Below, in pieces: positions 1-8,083 of a stretch of DNA of 64,000 nt. The stretch is from Streptomyces pacificus. Its GTDB lineage: Bacteria; Actinomycetota; Actinomycetes; Streptomycetales; Streptomycetaceae. The stretch is from positions 186,001-250,000 of the forward strand of contig NZ_BLLG01000002.1 of the NCBI RefSeq assembly GCF_011766325.1, read 5' to 3'. The notes beneath the pieces were generated by a model. The model had not been told where the DNA came from. It did no database searches and worked only from the letters and a program-made list of their open reading frames with translations. The number at the start of each line of letters is the position of its first letter. Position 1 is the first letter of the stretch. A program made the translations under genes and the position numbers.

Positions 1-111
1 CGGGCGGCCATCGCCGCCTCGCTGCTGGATGCCGCCGGCCGGGACGTGGTCGCCGTGGACGACGGCTTCGACGCCGCCCGCGCGGCCGGACTGCCCCTGG
101 CCTCCGGCTGA
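1..111 (+). CDS. C-terminal end of an MBL-fold/rhodanese-type sulfur protein (partial)
   Basis: Only the last 36 codons lie in the window, read from base 1 to a TGA at 109-111. The peptide begins RAAIAASLLDAAG and ends FDAARAAGLPLASG. A tail of the form RAAIAASLL..AG..V..VD is typical of the helix after the catalytic loop in C-terminal rhodanese domains of metallo-beta-lactamase/rhodanese fusions (CstB-like persulfide dioxygenases). The catalytic Cys loop and any MBL domain lie upstream and cannot be seen. The next genes are a rhodanese, a TSUP permease and a CstR-like repressor, which fits a persulfide-handling operon. The identity is an inference from a short tail and its neighbours. Confidence 0.5.
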   Translation, partial: RAAIAASLLDAAGRDVVAVDDGFDAARAAGLPLASG

Positions 112-147
112 CTCCCGGATCCGCCCCCGAACCGAGGAAGGAACGCG

Positions 148-513
148 ATGCCCCTCTTCCGACCGCATCCACCACGCGTCACGGTCGACACGGCCCTCCG
201 GCGAACCAGCGGTGACCGGCCCGGCGCCGTACTGCTGGACGTCCGCGAGCAGCCCGAGTGGGACGACGGCCACGCCCCCGACGCCGTGCACCTCCCGCTG
301 TCGCGGCTGCTCGCCGGAAGGGCCCTGCCGCCCGGAGCGGCCGGCCGGACCCTGCTGGTGATCTGCCGCAGCGGGCGGAGGTCCCGGGAAGCGGCGGAGG
401 TCCTCGCCCGACGCGGAGCGCGGGCGGCGGACGTCGAGGGTGGCATGATCGCGTGGGCCGCCGCCGGGCACCCGGTCGTCGGCGAGCGCGGGAACGGCGG
501 CCGCACGGCGTGA
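148..513 (+). CDS. single-domain rhodanese (sulfurtransferase)
   Basis: This 121-residue protein is one rhodanese domain without a signal peptide. LLDVREQPEWDDGHAPDAVHLPL is the substrate-binding front half (written here only to its motif DVRE..EW..GH), and the active-site loop is CRSGRRS around residue 73, with Cys as the persulfide carrier and Arg residues as anion ligands. ATG 148 is preceded by GAGGAAGGAA at good spacing. Rhodaneses move sulfane sulfur between thiols. Its stop overlaps the GTG of the TSUP permease (GTGA), so the two are probably translationally coupled. It likely passes persulfide sulfur between the upstream MBL/rhodanese protein and sulfite export. Confidence 0.85.
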   Translation: MPLFRPHPPRVTVDTALRRTSGDRPGAVLLDVREQPEWDDGHAPDAVHLPLSRLLAGRALPPGAAGRTLLVICRSGRRSREAAEVLARRGARAADVEGGMIAWAAAGHPVVGERGNGGRTA

Positions 514-1253
514 CCCCGCTCGTCCTCGCTCTCGCCGCCGGAGCCGTCGTCGGCCTCTCGCTCGGGGCCCTCGGTGGTGGCGGCGGCGTCCTCGCCGTAC
601 CGGCACTGGTCTACCTGCTCGGATTCACTCCGGCGGCGGCCACCACGGCCGCCCTGGTCATCGTCGCCGTCACCGCGGCCACCGCCCTCTATGCGCATGC
701 TCGCGACGGAGATCTGGCGTGGCGGACCGGGGCGCTGTTCGCCTCGGCGGGTGTCGCTCCCGCCTTCCTCGCCGGAGCCGCGGCCGAACGGCTGCCCGCG
801 GCGGTCCTGACCGGGGCGTTCGCGGCCGTCGCCACCCTCGCGGCCCTGCGGATGCTCCGGCCCTCCACGGCCGCGGCACCGGCCCGGATCCGTCCCGGCG
901 GGGTGGCCGCGGCCGGGGCCGGGCTGGGGGCCGTGACCGGGCTGCTGGGAGTGGGCGGGGGATTCCTCGCCGTCCCGGCGCTGGTGAACGCGGTGGGGCT
1001 GCGGATGCGGCAGGCGGTGGGCACCAGTCTGCTCGTCATCACCGTCAACTCCCTCGTCGCGCTCACCGCGCGCACGGGGACCGGCGGGGATCTGCGCTGG
1101 GAGCTGGTCGCGCCCTTCGCCGGGGCCGCGACCCTCGGCGCATGGGACGGCAAGCGGCTCGCCGCGAGGCTCTCCGGCGCCCGGCTGCGGAAGATTTTCG
1201 CCGTCCTTCTGCTGGCGGTGGCCGCGTTCATGTTCGCCGATGTGATCGTCTGA
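510..1253 (+). CDS. TSUP (TauE/SafE) family membrane permease, probable sulfite/sulfur-anion exporter
   Basis: From GTG 510 the protein has 247 residues and starts VTPLVLALAAGAVVGLSLGALG. An open frame continues further upstream, but that part is Arg-rich, overlaps the rhodanese and has no membrane character. The start sits in a GTGA overlap with the rhodanese stop. It shows the TSUP pseudo-repeat: two copies of a Gly-rich loop after hydrophobic helices (GALGGGGGVLAVPAL near residue 20 and GLLGVGGGFLAVPALV near residue 150), with about seven or eight membrane segments. TSUP proteins next to rhodaneses and CstR export sulfite or thiosulfate made by persulfide oxidation. The substrate here is inferred from context. 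Confidence 0.82.
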   Translation: MTPLVLALAAGAVVGLSLGALGGGGGVLAVPALVYLLGFTPAAATTAALVIVAVTAATALYAHARDGDLAWRTGALFASAGVAPAFLAGAAAERLPAAVLTGAFAAVATLAALRMLRPSTAAAPARIRPGGVAAAGAGLGAVTGLLGVGGGFLAVPALVNAVGLRMRQAVGTSLLVITVNSLVALTARTGTGGDLRWELVAPFAGAATLGAWDGKRLAARLSGARLRKIFAVLLLAVAAFMFADVIV

Positions 1254-1257
1254 ACGA

Positions 1258-1278
1258 ACCGGCTGCCCGCGGAGCCGG

Positions 1279-1279
<1 letters not shown>
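1258..1279. terminator. small hairpin between convergent TSUP and CstR-like genes
   Basis: ACCGGCT (1258-1264) and AGCCGGT (1273-1279) form a 7-bp perfect inverted repeat with an 8-base loop. It lies between the stop of the permease and the stop of the convergent repressor gene. No U-run follows, as is usual in Streptomyces, so terminator activity is a weak inference. Confidence 0.3.
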
Positions 1280-1575
<296 letters not shown>

Positions 1576-1580
1576 TCAAG

Positions 1581-1616
1581 AAATACCCCCAGGGGTAATA
1601 TAGAGCCCCTGGGGGG
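1581..1616. promoter_or_regulatory. divergent promoter with CsoR/CstR-type operators
   Basis: TACCCCCAGGGGTA at 1584-1597 is a 6+2+6 perfect inverted repeat. A second C-tract/G-tract (CCCCTGGGG) is at 1606-1614. This architecture, short G/C tracts flanked by TA, is the known operator style of CsoR-family repressors. TAATAT at 1596-1601 could serve as a -10 for the rightward membrane rhodanese, and the reverse strand reads TATATTA for the repressor gene, so one bound repressor could shut both promoters. Confidence 0.65.
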
Positions 1617-1634
1617 AACCGTCGACACCCAAGG

Positions 1635-2222
1635 ATGACACCCGCCATGACCCCACCCACCGCCCTCGCCGTGGACGAGGCCCGCGCCCGCCTGCACGAG
1701 TTGACCGTCATCGACGTACGCACACCCGGCGAGTTCGCGGGAGGCCACCTGCCCGGCGCCCTCAACGTCCCCCTCGACCGGATCCGGCGTGCGCTCCCCG
1801 ACATCCGGCACGCCGCCGCGAGGAGCGATGTGCTGGTCGTCTGCGCGTCCGGCGCCCGGTCGGGGAACGCCTGCAGGATCCTCGCCGAGAACGGTGTCGC
1901 CGCCGCCACGCTCCTGGGAGGGACGGCGTCCTGGGCAGCCGGCGGCAACGGGCTGAGCCGCCCCGAGGGGACCGCAGGCGCCACCTGGGGCATGGAGCGA
2001 CAGGTCCGCTTCACCGCCGGCACCGTCGTCCTGCTCGGGCTCCTGCTCGGGCTCCTCGTCCACCCCGCCTTCCAGCTCGTGTCCGCCGCGATCGCCGCCG
2101 GGCTGGTCCTCTCCGCCCTGACCGGCACCTGCGGCATGGCGGCGGTGCTGGCCAGACTGCCCCACAACCGGCCCCGTGCCGCCGACCTCGACGCCGCACT
2201 GGAGGTGCTGCGCGGCCGCTGA
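1635..2222 (+). CDS. rhodanese with C-terminal DUF2892-like two-helix membrane anchor
   Basis: This 195-residue protein has an N-terminal rhodanese domain (VIDVRTPGEF..GH near residue 25; catalytic loop CASGARS near residue 74). A C-terminal hairpin of two hydrophobic helices follows (FTAGTVVLLGLLLGLLV and a second ending near CGMAAVLARL), matching the YgaP-like rhodanese-DUF2892 arrangement. The Cys in GTGTCGM-like context lies at the end of helix 2. Two ATGs are possible: 1635, with AAGG directly against it, or 1647, with AAGG 12 bases away; neither is ideal. Transcription probably starts in the divergent region controlled by the CstR-like repressor. It would hold a persulfide carrier at the inner face of the membrane. 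Confidence 0.83.
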   Translation: MTPAMTPPTALAVDEARARLHELTVIDVRTPGEFAGGHLPGALNVPLDRIRRALPDIRHAAARSDVLVVCASGARSGNACRILAENGVAAATLLGGTASWAAGGNGLSRPEGTAGATWGMERQVRFTAGTVVLLGLLLGLLVHPAFQLVSAAIAAGLVLSALTGTCGMAAVLARLPHNRPRAADLDAALEVLRGR

Positions 2223-2449
2223 CCACCCACCGGGAAGGCCCGGGGCGGACGCGCGCCCCGCCCGCGCCCCGCCCAGGTCTTCGGCGGAGGCTCCGGCTGC
2301 TGCCGGCACTCGCACGGCGCCCCCTTCGCGGGGCGGGACGGGGGCGAGCACCGCGACCGGGACCCCTGGCCCGCGGGCCGAGCAGCCAGGTCAGTGGGGG
2401 AGGCACCCCGTCGGACCGGGGCGCGCTCGCCCCCGTGCCTGCCCGCGCC

Positions 2450-2560
2450 TCAGCTCCCCGGACGGGAGGCGCCCCCGGTCAGATCCAGACGTATGTCCCC
2501 CACGCCCTCGACCGCGCGCACGGCCCTGGCCAGCACGGGAACCAGACCATTGTCCCTTCC
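2450..2560 (-). pseudogene. possible remnant of a BON-domain (CBS-BON) protein C-terminus
   Basis: The 489-base space 2223-2711 holds no intact gene. One reading on the minus strand, ending in TGA at 2450-2452, gives LVPVLARAVRAVEGV followed by GDIRLDLTG. This resembles the closing ..AVRAVEGVVDV...L.G stretch of BON domains found at the end of actinobacterial CBS-BON proteins. No start codon or upstream CBS domain is visible before the GH15 stop. It is either a degraded fragment or a chance match. Nothing else was recognised in the interval. Confidence 0.25.
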
Positions 2561-2711
2561 TCAGGCCTCCATGGAGCGTGAACCGCGGGCGCCCGGGTCT
2601 CCCGGTCCGGCTCAGGTGCCGGACGCGGCCGGGTCTCCCGCCGAACCGGCCCCCGGCCGTCCGGCTGCGCGGGTGCGGGGCGTCATGGGCCAGGGGCCTG
2701 CGCGCGCCCGG

Positions 2712-4559
2712 TCATCCGCGGAACCAGGCATGTGTGGCGAGTTCGGGGCGCACACCGCGCCTCACCCGGGCGAGGACGACCGCGGTGGACATCAGGCCGA
2801 CATGGCTGATCGCCTGGGGGAAGTTGCCGAGGAAGGAACCGTCGGACGGGTCTATCTGCTCGGGCAGCAGCCCGAGCGGGCTCGCGTAGGAGCACAGCTG
2901 CTCGAAGAGTTCCGCGGCCTCGTCGACCCGCCCCTGCCCCACCAGGTTGTCCGCCATCCAGAAGCTGCACAGGAGGAAGGCTCCCTCCGGCTCGTCCAGG
3001 CCGTCAGGAGAGACCTCCGGGAGGTAGCGGTAGAGCAGGCCGCCTCCGGCGCCGAGGGTCTCCGCGACGGCACGCGCGGTGGCGGCCATCTTGGGGTGGT
3101 CGGCCGCCACCACTCTTCTGAGCGGGAGGGCGAGCAGGGAGGCGTCCAGTCCGCCACCGCCCAGATGCTCGGTGAGAGCTCCCGCCTCATCGTCCCAGGC
3201 CTGCTCCAGGACCCGGTCGGCGAGACTCCGGGCGTCCCGCCGCCACCCCTCGACATCGCCGGGCAGACCGAGCTGCCGGGCCAGGCGTGCCGCGCGGTCG
3301 AGAGCGACCTGGCACATCGCGGCGGAGTAGGTGAAGGGTCTCCCCGGAGTACGGACCTCCCAGATTCCCTGGTCGGGCCGGCTCCATTCGGTACGGGCGC
3401 GTTCGGCGAGCAGGGCGAGGTGCTCCCACCGGTTCGGGTCGAGGCGGCCGCCCGTCGCCGCCCACTGGAACGCGCAGTCGAGCAGCTCGCCGTACACGTC
3501 GTGCTGCACCTGCCGGGCAGCGGCGTTGCCCCACCGCACCGGAGCGGACCTGCGGTAGCCCTCCAGATACGGATCCTCCACCTCATCGGGCGGCGGCAGC
3601 CCGTCGATGTCGTAGAGGACCAGGGGATGCGTGCTGCGGCTCGCCGCGTTCAGCGCCCAGTTCAGGAAGCCCCTGGCCTCCATGGGCAGTCCGATGCGCC
3701 GGAGCGCGAAGACCGCGTAGGCGGTGTCCCTGATCCAGGCGTACCGGTAGTCCCAGTTCCGGGTTCCTTGCAGGTGCTCGGGAAGGGAGGAGGTCGCGGC
3801 GGCGATGATCGCTCCGTTCTCCATGTGGTCCAGGAGTTTGAGGGTGATCGCCGACCGCCGCACCAGGCCGGGCTGAGGCACGTCCGTCACCACATGGGAG
3901 GCCCATCGGCGCCAGACCCGGGCCGTGGCCTCCAGCTGTTCGCGGGCTCGGGACACCGGGTCACCGGTGGGCCGTCTGCCGTTCCACACCAGGGAGACGA
4001 CCAGCTCGTCGCCCGCCTGGAGCAGGACCGTGCCCGAGGGACCCGGCAGGGGCCGGGAGGCGTGGAACCATGCGGTGGGAACCCGGTCCGGGCCCCGGAG
4101 GACCCATCCGTCGCCGCTCGGATCGACGGCGTTGCCGGGCCCGGGCCGAAGCTCCCAGCGCAGGTCGACGACGCCCTGGGTGACGCGCACCCGGCGCAGC
4201 AGTTCCCCCCGGCCGGCACGCGCATCGTCCTCGATCCTGGCTCCGGGCTCGAGCAGGAAGGCATCGGTCAGTTCGACGGCGCCTTCGGGCCCGCACATCT
4301 CCGTGACGAGGACGGCCGTGTCGGGCAGGTATCTCTGCCTGCTCGCCCTCAGCGGCGCCGGAGCCAGCAGCAGTGCGCCGCCCCGGCGGTGGTCCAGGAG
4401 GGAGCCGAAGAGCGGAGGCGAGTCGAAACGCGGCACGCACATAAAGCTCACCGCGCCGTCCCGGCCGACCAGCGCACACGTGCGGCCGTCGCCGACGAGG
4501 CCGTGATCGGCGATGGGGAGGTAGCCCTGGGTGCGTTCCACCGGGCGCCAATTCTCCAT
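2712..4559 (-). CDS. glycoside hydrolase family 15 protein (trehalase/glucoamylase-like)
   Basis: From ATG 4559 the protein has 615 residues and begins MENWRPVERTQGYLPIADHG, matching the usual GH15 opening (..Y..I.D...ALV.R.G...F.C.PRFDSP). Family motifs follow: WDYRYAWIRD at 269-278, a YEGYR..PVR.GN loop near 332-345, GIWE at 398-401 with the expected catalytic Glu, and LGNFPQAISHVGL near the C-terminus. Where many relatives read FTHSK, this one has FTYSA. There is no signal peptide, so it should be cytoplasmic, acting on trehalose or small alpha-glucans. Upstream in-frame sequence to 5414 lacks domain character, so the start is set at 4559, although no strong ribosome site is seen. Confidence 0.82.
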   Translation of the reverse strand: MENWRPVERTQGYLPIADHGLVGDGRTCALVGRDGAVSFMCVPRFDSPPLFGSLLDHRRGGALLLAPAPLRASRQRYLPDTAVLVTEMCGPEGAVELTDAFLLEPGARIEDDARAGRGELLRRVRVTQGVVDLRWELRPGPGNAVDPSGDGWVLRGPDRVPTAWFHASRPLPGPSGTVLLQAGDELVVSLVWNGRRPTGDPVSRAREQLEATARVWRRWASHVVTDVPQPGLVRRSAITLKLLDHMENGAIIAAATSSLPEHLQGTRNWDYRYAWIRDTAYAVFALRRIGLPMEARGFLNWALNAASRSTHPLVLYDIDGLPPPDEVEDPYLEGYRRSAPVRWGNAAARQVQHDVYGELLDCAFQWAATGGRLDPNRWEHLALLAERARTEWSRPDQGIWEVRTPGRPFTYSAAMCQVALDRAARLARQLGLPGDVEGWRRDARSLADRVLEQAWDDEAGALTEHLGGGGLDASLLALPLRRVVAADHPKMAATARAVAETLGAGGGLLYRYLPEVSPDGLDEPEGAFLLCSFWMADNLVGQGRVDEAAELFEQLCSYASPLGLLPEQIDPSDGSFLGNFPQAISHVGLMSTAVVLARVRRGVRPELATHAWFRG

Positions 4560-5235
4560 GAAGAGGACATACCCACAATCGGCCTCGCCGCCCCGGCGGT
4601 CCGCCAGGGCGTTCCCTCCCGGCCGTTCAAACGGAGAGGGCGGAGAGGGCGGGGCCGGCGAGGCAGGGCTCGCGAGGCGACGGACGGCAGGCCGAGCACG
4701 AAGGGACCGGGCAGCACCGGGCAGCACCGGGCAAGGCCGGGCAATGACGGGCAAGGCTGCGGGCCGAGTACCGGCGAGCGAAGGGCGGCAGGGAAGACGG
4801 CGGAACCGCTCCGGGCCCCGCCCTTCACCGCACGCCGCACCCCGCACGCCGCACGCGTCCAAGGGGACGGAGGACGGGGCGGTGCGGGCCGCCGGCGGCG
4901 GAACCTGCCGGTCCGCCGGCACACCGCCCGCCCCGGAGACGACCCCTGCGCGTTCCGGACGGGTTCCTCCGCCACGGTCTTTCGGACAGACGGGCGGCGG
5001 CACTGGTCGGGGCCTCCTCCCGGATCTCCGGACAAGCCGCAGGTCACGGCCCAGCGGCCGGCGTCCGATCTTCGACCCACCAAAGACGCACCAAAGGGGC
5101 ATGCGCTTGCCCGTGGCGGATACGGGCTGCGAGCATCCCAGCGCGCGCTGCGGCGGCCGGAGCACGGGCCAGACTCCGGTCGGCCCCCACCCGCTGGTTC
5201 TTGCCCGTCGGATGACAACACAGGAGTGCTTTCCC
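4560..5235. other. intergenic region without a recognised gene
   Basis: These 676 bases separate the minus-strand GH15 gene from the plus-strand repeat protein and should hold both promoters. Long frames here are shadows without domain features. At about 4708-4756 the motif CCGGGCA recurs four or five times in degenerate ten-base steps, and ACCAAAG is repeated near 5080-5095. No convincing -10/-35 pair could be fixed by eye. Confidence 0.5.
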
Positions 5236-5742
5236 ATGCTGCGCTCGAAACTCCGGTCCCTGTTCGTCGGCGCCGGCTCGGCCCTCGCCATGGTGGGTGT
5301 CGCCCTCGCCCCCACCACGGCATCCGCCGCACCGGCGCTCCCCTCGCACAGCGCCGCGAGCGCGCCCGATGCCGCGGTGGCGTCGTCCGCCGCCGGGTTC
5401 TGGTCGTGCACCATCCCGGCCGGTTACACGTACACCAACACGCAGAACACACTGAACTGCTCCACCAGCGGCGGCTTCCGCACCATGTACTACGTGCAGC
5501 CCCCGGCGGACGGCCTGTGGGCCTGCACCACCATGCCGGGCTACACCTACAGCAACACGCAGAACACACTGAACTGCTCCACCAGCGGCGGCTTCCGCAC
5601 CATGTACTACCTGCGCGCGCCCCAGACGGGCCTGTGGGCCTGCACGGTCCCGTCCGGCTACACCTACACCAACACGCAGAACACACTGAACTGCTCCACC
5701 AGCGGCGGCTTCCGCACCATGTACTACCTCAAGGCCCTGTGA
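5236..5742 (+). CDS. secreted protein with three tandem 39-residue Cys/Trp/Tyr repeats, function unknown
   Basis: From ATG 5236 (AGGAG nine bases upstream) the product has 168 residues. MLRSKLRSLFVGAGSALAMV and the following APTTASAAPA form a Sec signal peptide with an Ala-x-Ala cleavage site. After a short linker come three near-identical 39-residue units at residues about 54-92, 93-131 and 132-168, each with one Trp, two Cys and the core NTQNTLNCSTSGGFRTMYY. Paired Cys suggest one disulfide per unit, and the aromatic, Asn/Thr-rich surface resembles small carbohydrate-binding or wall-associated repeats, but no family was recognised. It is a single gene flanked by a hairpin. The units are almost identical at DNA level, implying recent expansion. 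Confidence 0.85.
   Translation: MLRSKLRSLFVGAGSALAMVGVALAPTTASAAPALPSHSAASAPDAAVASSAAGFWSCTIPAGYTYTNTQNTLNCSTSGGFRTMYYVQPPADGLWACTTMPGYTYSNTQNTLNCSTSGGFRTMYYLRAPQTGLWACTVPSGYTYTNTQNTLNCSTSGGFRTMYYLKAL
5395..5739 (+). repeat. three in-frame tandem repeats of 117 bp
   Basis: Units are 5395-5511, 5512-5628 and 5629-5739 (the last ends slightly short at the stop). The segment beginning AACACGCAGAACACACTG is identical in all three over more than 50 bases, while the first 30 bases of each unit diverge more. Such conservation at synonymous sites indicates recent duplication or gene conversion. Confidence 0.9.
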
Positions 5743-5771
5743 CGGCCCGTTCCACGGCGCAGTGACGTCAG

Positions 5772-5804
5772 GCTCCGCGCGCTGTTCCGGGCCGCGCGCG
5801 GAGC
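5772..5804. terminator. hairpin downstream of the repeat protein
   Basis: GCTCCGCGCGC (5772-5782) pairs with GCGCGCGGAGC (5794-5804), an 11-bp perfect stem with an 11-base loop, starting 30 bases after the stop at 5742. It is a likely Rho-independent-like terminator without a U-tract. Confidence 0.6.
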
Positions 5805-6668
5805 GGGGAGCCGCCGGGAGCGGTGCGGGAGCCCGGTGGGCGTCGGATCGGCGGCGGCCTCCCGCATCGTCAGGCCCCGGGCTCCCTCGGCAGCCCCCGC
5901 CCGCACCGCCGGGAGCGGTGCGGGCGGTGCCCGATCTCCCGCTCGCCCTTGCACGCCCTTCCGGTCGACGGCGCCCCGACCATGACGCGGGCAGCCTGCT
6001 CCCGGGCACGGAACGCGACGGGCTGAACGGCTGCACGGCTGCACCACCTGGCGGGCACGGAGCCCGCCGCGGTTCCGGGCATGCGCCGCGGTTCCCCCGA
6101 GGCCGGCCGCGCGGGATGCTTTCCGGGCCGGGAACCTGCAGCACGCGGCGGAGAGCACCGGCACCCGACCAGGGGCTGCAGCCTGCCGGCGGTTCCGCGC
6201 CCGGCCTTGCCGAGCGCCCGGGCGGCAGGCTGCAGACCCGGCCGTCCGCGATGCCACGCCACCGCCCGGGCCCGCTCCGGCGGAACGCGTCCCGGGGGCT
6301 CCGCCCCACCTCCGCACGGACGCCCTGCCGCGCGGCGGCAGCGTGCATACGGATCAGACGGCCTTCTCGGCGTACACGTGAGATCATCGACAGAGCGGCA
6401 GGGGGAGAGCCCCTGGCGAGCGAGTCCGGGGGCTGCACGGGGCTCACCGCTCGGCGCAGCAGCTCCCGACGGCCTCTCCCGCCGGGCACAGCGGCGTCAC
6501 CGGCCGGCGGCCGGGGCAGGCCCGGGGGGCGGGAGACGGACTCTGCCGCGAACGGCCGGTGCCGGACGCGAGCCCGGCCATCAGCCGCCGAGCCGACGGC
6601 GAAGACGCGGACCGCGGCACCGCCGCTACGCGGCGGGCCCGTGATCCATGAGCCGGGAGGTGCTTTCC
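5805..6668. other. intergenic region without a recognised gene
   Basis: This is about 860 bases of G/C-rich sequence. Open frames on both strands give Arg/Gly/Pro-rich products with no domain, ribosome site or plausible start, so none is called. CGGGAGCGGTGCGGG occurs twice (near 5816 and 5910). The downstream end must contain the promoter of the PRC-barrel operon. Confidence 0.45.
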
Positions 6669-6818
6669 ATGGATTGGTGGATCTGGCTGATCATCGCGCT
6701 CGCCGTGCTGGCCGCGGTGGCGTCCTCGGTGGTCGCCTTGCAGGCACGGCGCCGCAGCGGCAGTGTCATCGTCGCCGGCCGCAGGTCCCAGGCAGGCAGG
6801 AAGGGCGGACGGACATGA
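6669..6818 (+). CDS. 49-residue single-pass membrane peptide
   Basis: ATG 6669 follows GGGAGG with about nine bases of spacing. The product begins MDWWIWLIIALAVLAAVASS and continues with a basic tail (QARRRSG, GRRSQAGRKGGRT). This is one transmembrane helix with an inside-positive C-terminus. Its TGA at 6816-6818 overlaps the ATG of the next gene (ATGA), so it leads a three-gene operon with two PRC-barrel proteins. It has no recognised family. A membrane docking site for the PRC-barrel proteins is one possibility suggested only by the coupling. Confidence 0.7.
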   Translation: MDWWIWLIIALAVLAAVASSVVALQARRRSGSVIVAGRRSQAGRKGGRT

Positions 6819-7381
6819 GCACCTATCTGCGCGCGCGGGAGATCAGCCAGGAGCCGGTGGTCACGCTCGCGGGCGAGGACGTCGCCCGGGTCAAGGACGT
6901 GGTCTTCGACCCGATGCGCGGCTCCATCACCTGCTTCACGCTCAGCGGCCGGGGACTGCTCGCCGGCCCGCTCAAACGCGCGCTGCTGTGGAAGAAGGTC
7001 CATGCCCTCGGCCCGGACGCGGTGATGATCCGGGACGAGAGTTCGCTGGAGGAGGACGACGAGGCGGCGAGGGAGCGGATCGAGGCGCCGGGCGGCGGCA
7101 GCGTCATCGGCGCCCGGGTGATGACCGAGGAGGGAACCGCCCTGGGCACGGTCAACGACGTGATCATCGAGACCTCGGGGACTCCCAAGGTGATCGGGTA
7201 CGAGGTCGGCCCCGCCACGCGCACCGACCGGACGGTCTTCCTGCCGGTGATCAAACCGAAGTCCGTCTCGGGGGAGATGATGGTCGTACCGGCGGCCACG
7301 GCCGATTTCACGGCCGGGGATCCCGCCGGCCTCCCCGCCGCTGCCGAGGGCCTGCGGCGACGACTCGAGCAGGAGGCATGA
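6815..7381 (+). CDS. PRC-barrel domain protein (two domains)
   Basis: This 188-residue soluble protein has two PRC-barrel-like beta domains. The first covers residues about 3-75 (VKDVVFDP..G.I..FTL and LLWKKVHALGPDAVMI) and the second about 95-170 (GARVMTEEGTALGTVNDVII and GYEVG). PRC-barrels are small beta folds seen in photosynthetic reaction centre H subunit and RimM, and in Streptomyces they are often stress-related with unknown ligands. The gene overlaps its neighbours at both ends (ATGA with the membrane peptide, stop TGA at 7379-7381 against the next ATG), so the three are co-translated. Confidence 0.82.
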   Translation: MSTYLRAREISQEPVVTLAGEDVARVKDVVFDPMRGSITCFTLSGRGLLAGPLKRALLWKKVHALGPDAVMIRDESSLEEDDEAARERIEAPGGGSVIGARVMTEEGTALGTVNDVIIETSGTPKVIGYEVGPATRTDRTVFLPVIKPKSVSGEMMVVPAATADFTAGDPAGLPAAAEGLRRRLEQEA

Positions 7382-7821
7382 TGCTGTTCAGCACCGCTCA
7401 GGGGCGCACCGTGATCGCCCTGTCGACCGCGGAACGGCTCGGGACCATCGCCGCCTGCACGCTCGCGCCTTCGCCCGCGCATATCTCGTCCCTCCACCTC
7501 AGGACCCGCGGACGCCACGGCCACATCATGCTGTGGAAGAACGTCCAGTCCTTCGGCGAGGATGCCGTGACGATCCGTTCGGCGGAGGGGCTGAAACCCG
7601 AGAAGGAACTGGAGTCCACCGAGGAAGCGCACAAGAGTCACGACCCGCTCGGCAAGCGCGTCCTCACGGAGTCAGGCGAGAGCATGGGCATCGTCGAGGA
7701 CATCGACTTCGACGAGAAGGACGGCAGCCTCCGGGCGCTCCTCACCACGGAAGGGAAGGTACCGGGCGACCGGCTCATGGGGGTCGGCAGCTACGCCGTC
7801 GTCGTCCAGCGCCCCGAGTGA
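7381..7821 (+). CDS. PRC-barrel domain protein
   Basis: This 146-residue paralogue of the preceding gene keeps the signature MLWKNVQSFGEDAVTI near residue 50 and GKRVLTESGESMGIVEDIDFDE near 95, here shortened to its key positions. Two adjacent ATGs (7378 and 7381) follow AGGAGG at 7371-7376. The second gives four bases of spacing and was chosen. The C-terminus ends GVGSYAVVVQRPE, close to the membrane-proximal end of other PRC proteins. Its role is unknown, but it is tied to the same operon as the membrane peptide. Confidence 0.8.
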   Translation: MLFSTAQGRTVIALSTAERLGTIAACTLAPSPAHISSLHLRTRGRHGHIMLWKNVQSFGEDAVTIRSAEGLKPEKELESTEEAHKSHDPLGKRVLTESGESMGIVEDIDFDEKDGSLRALLTTEGKVPGDRLMGVGSYAVVVQRPE

Positions 7822-7825
7822 GCCG

Positions 7826-7857
7826 GGCGGTGGGCGCGCCACCACGCTCCCACCGCC
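7826..7857. terminator. hairpin between convergent PRC operon and TerC gene
   Basis: GGCGGTGGG (7826-7834) pairs with CCCACCGCC (7849-7857), a 9-bp perfect stem and 14-base loop five bases after the PRC stop. It lies between convergent genes and could end transcription from the left. The remaining 226 bases to 8083 show nothing else. Confidence 0.55.
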
Positions 7858-8083
7858 GCCCGCACCCGGCCTGCCTGACGCGGCACCCTGGGCGGGGGAC
7901 GGTTCGCGGCAGGGACCGGACTTCCACCGGGTCCCATGGACCCACCCTCTGGTGCCGCCGTGCCGCCGTGCCCCCGCGGTGACGGGGCGGCGGCAGACGG
8001 GACGGGGGGCGCGCACCCGCGGTGTCGTCGCATGCTCGATGCCGGCCACGAAGCGACGACAGTGCGCGGGACGGGCGCTCTCC

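Noticed and set aside
2394..5765. Open frame of 1123 codons on the plus strand
   Set aside because: It runs antisense through the GH15 gene and reads the repeat protein in the wrong frame. It has no domain or ribosome site; long antisense frames are expected at this G+C content.
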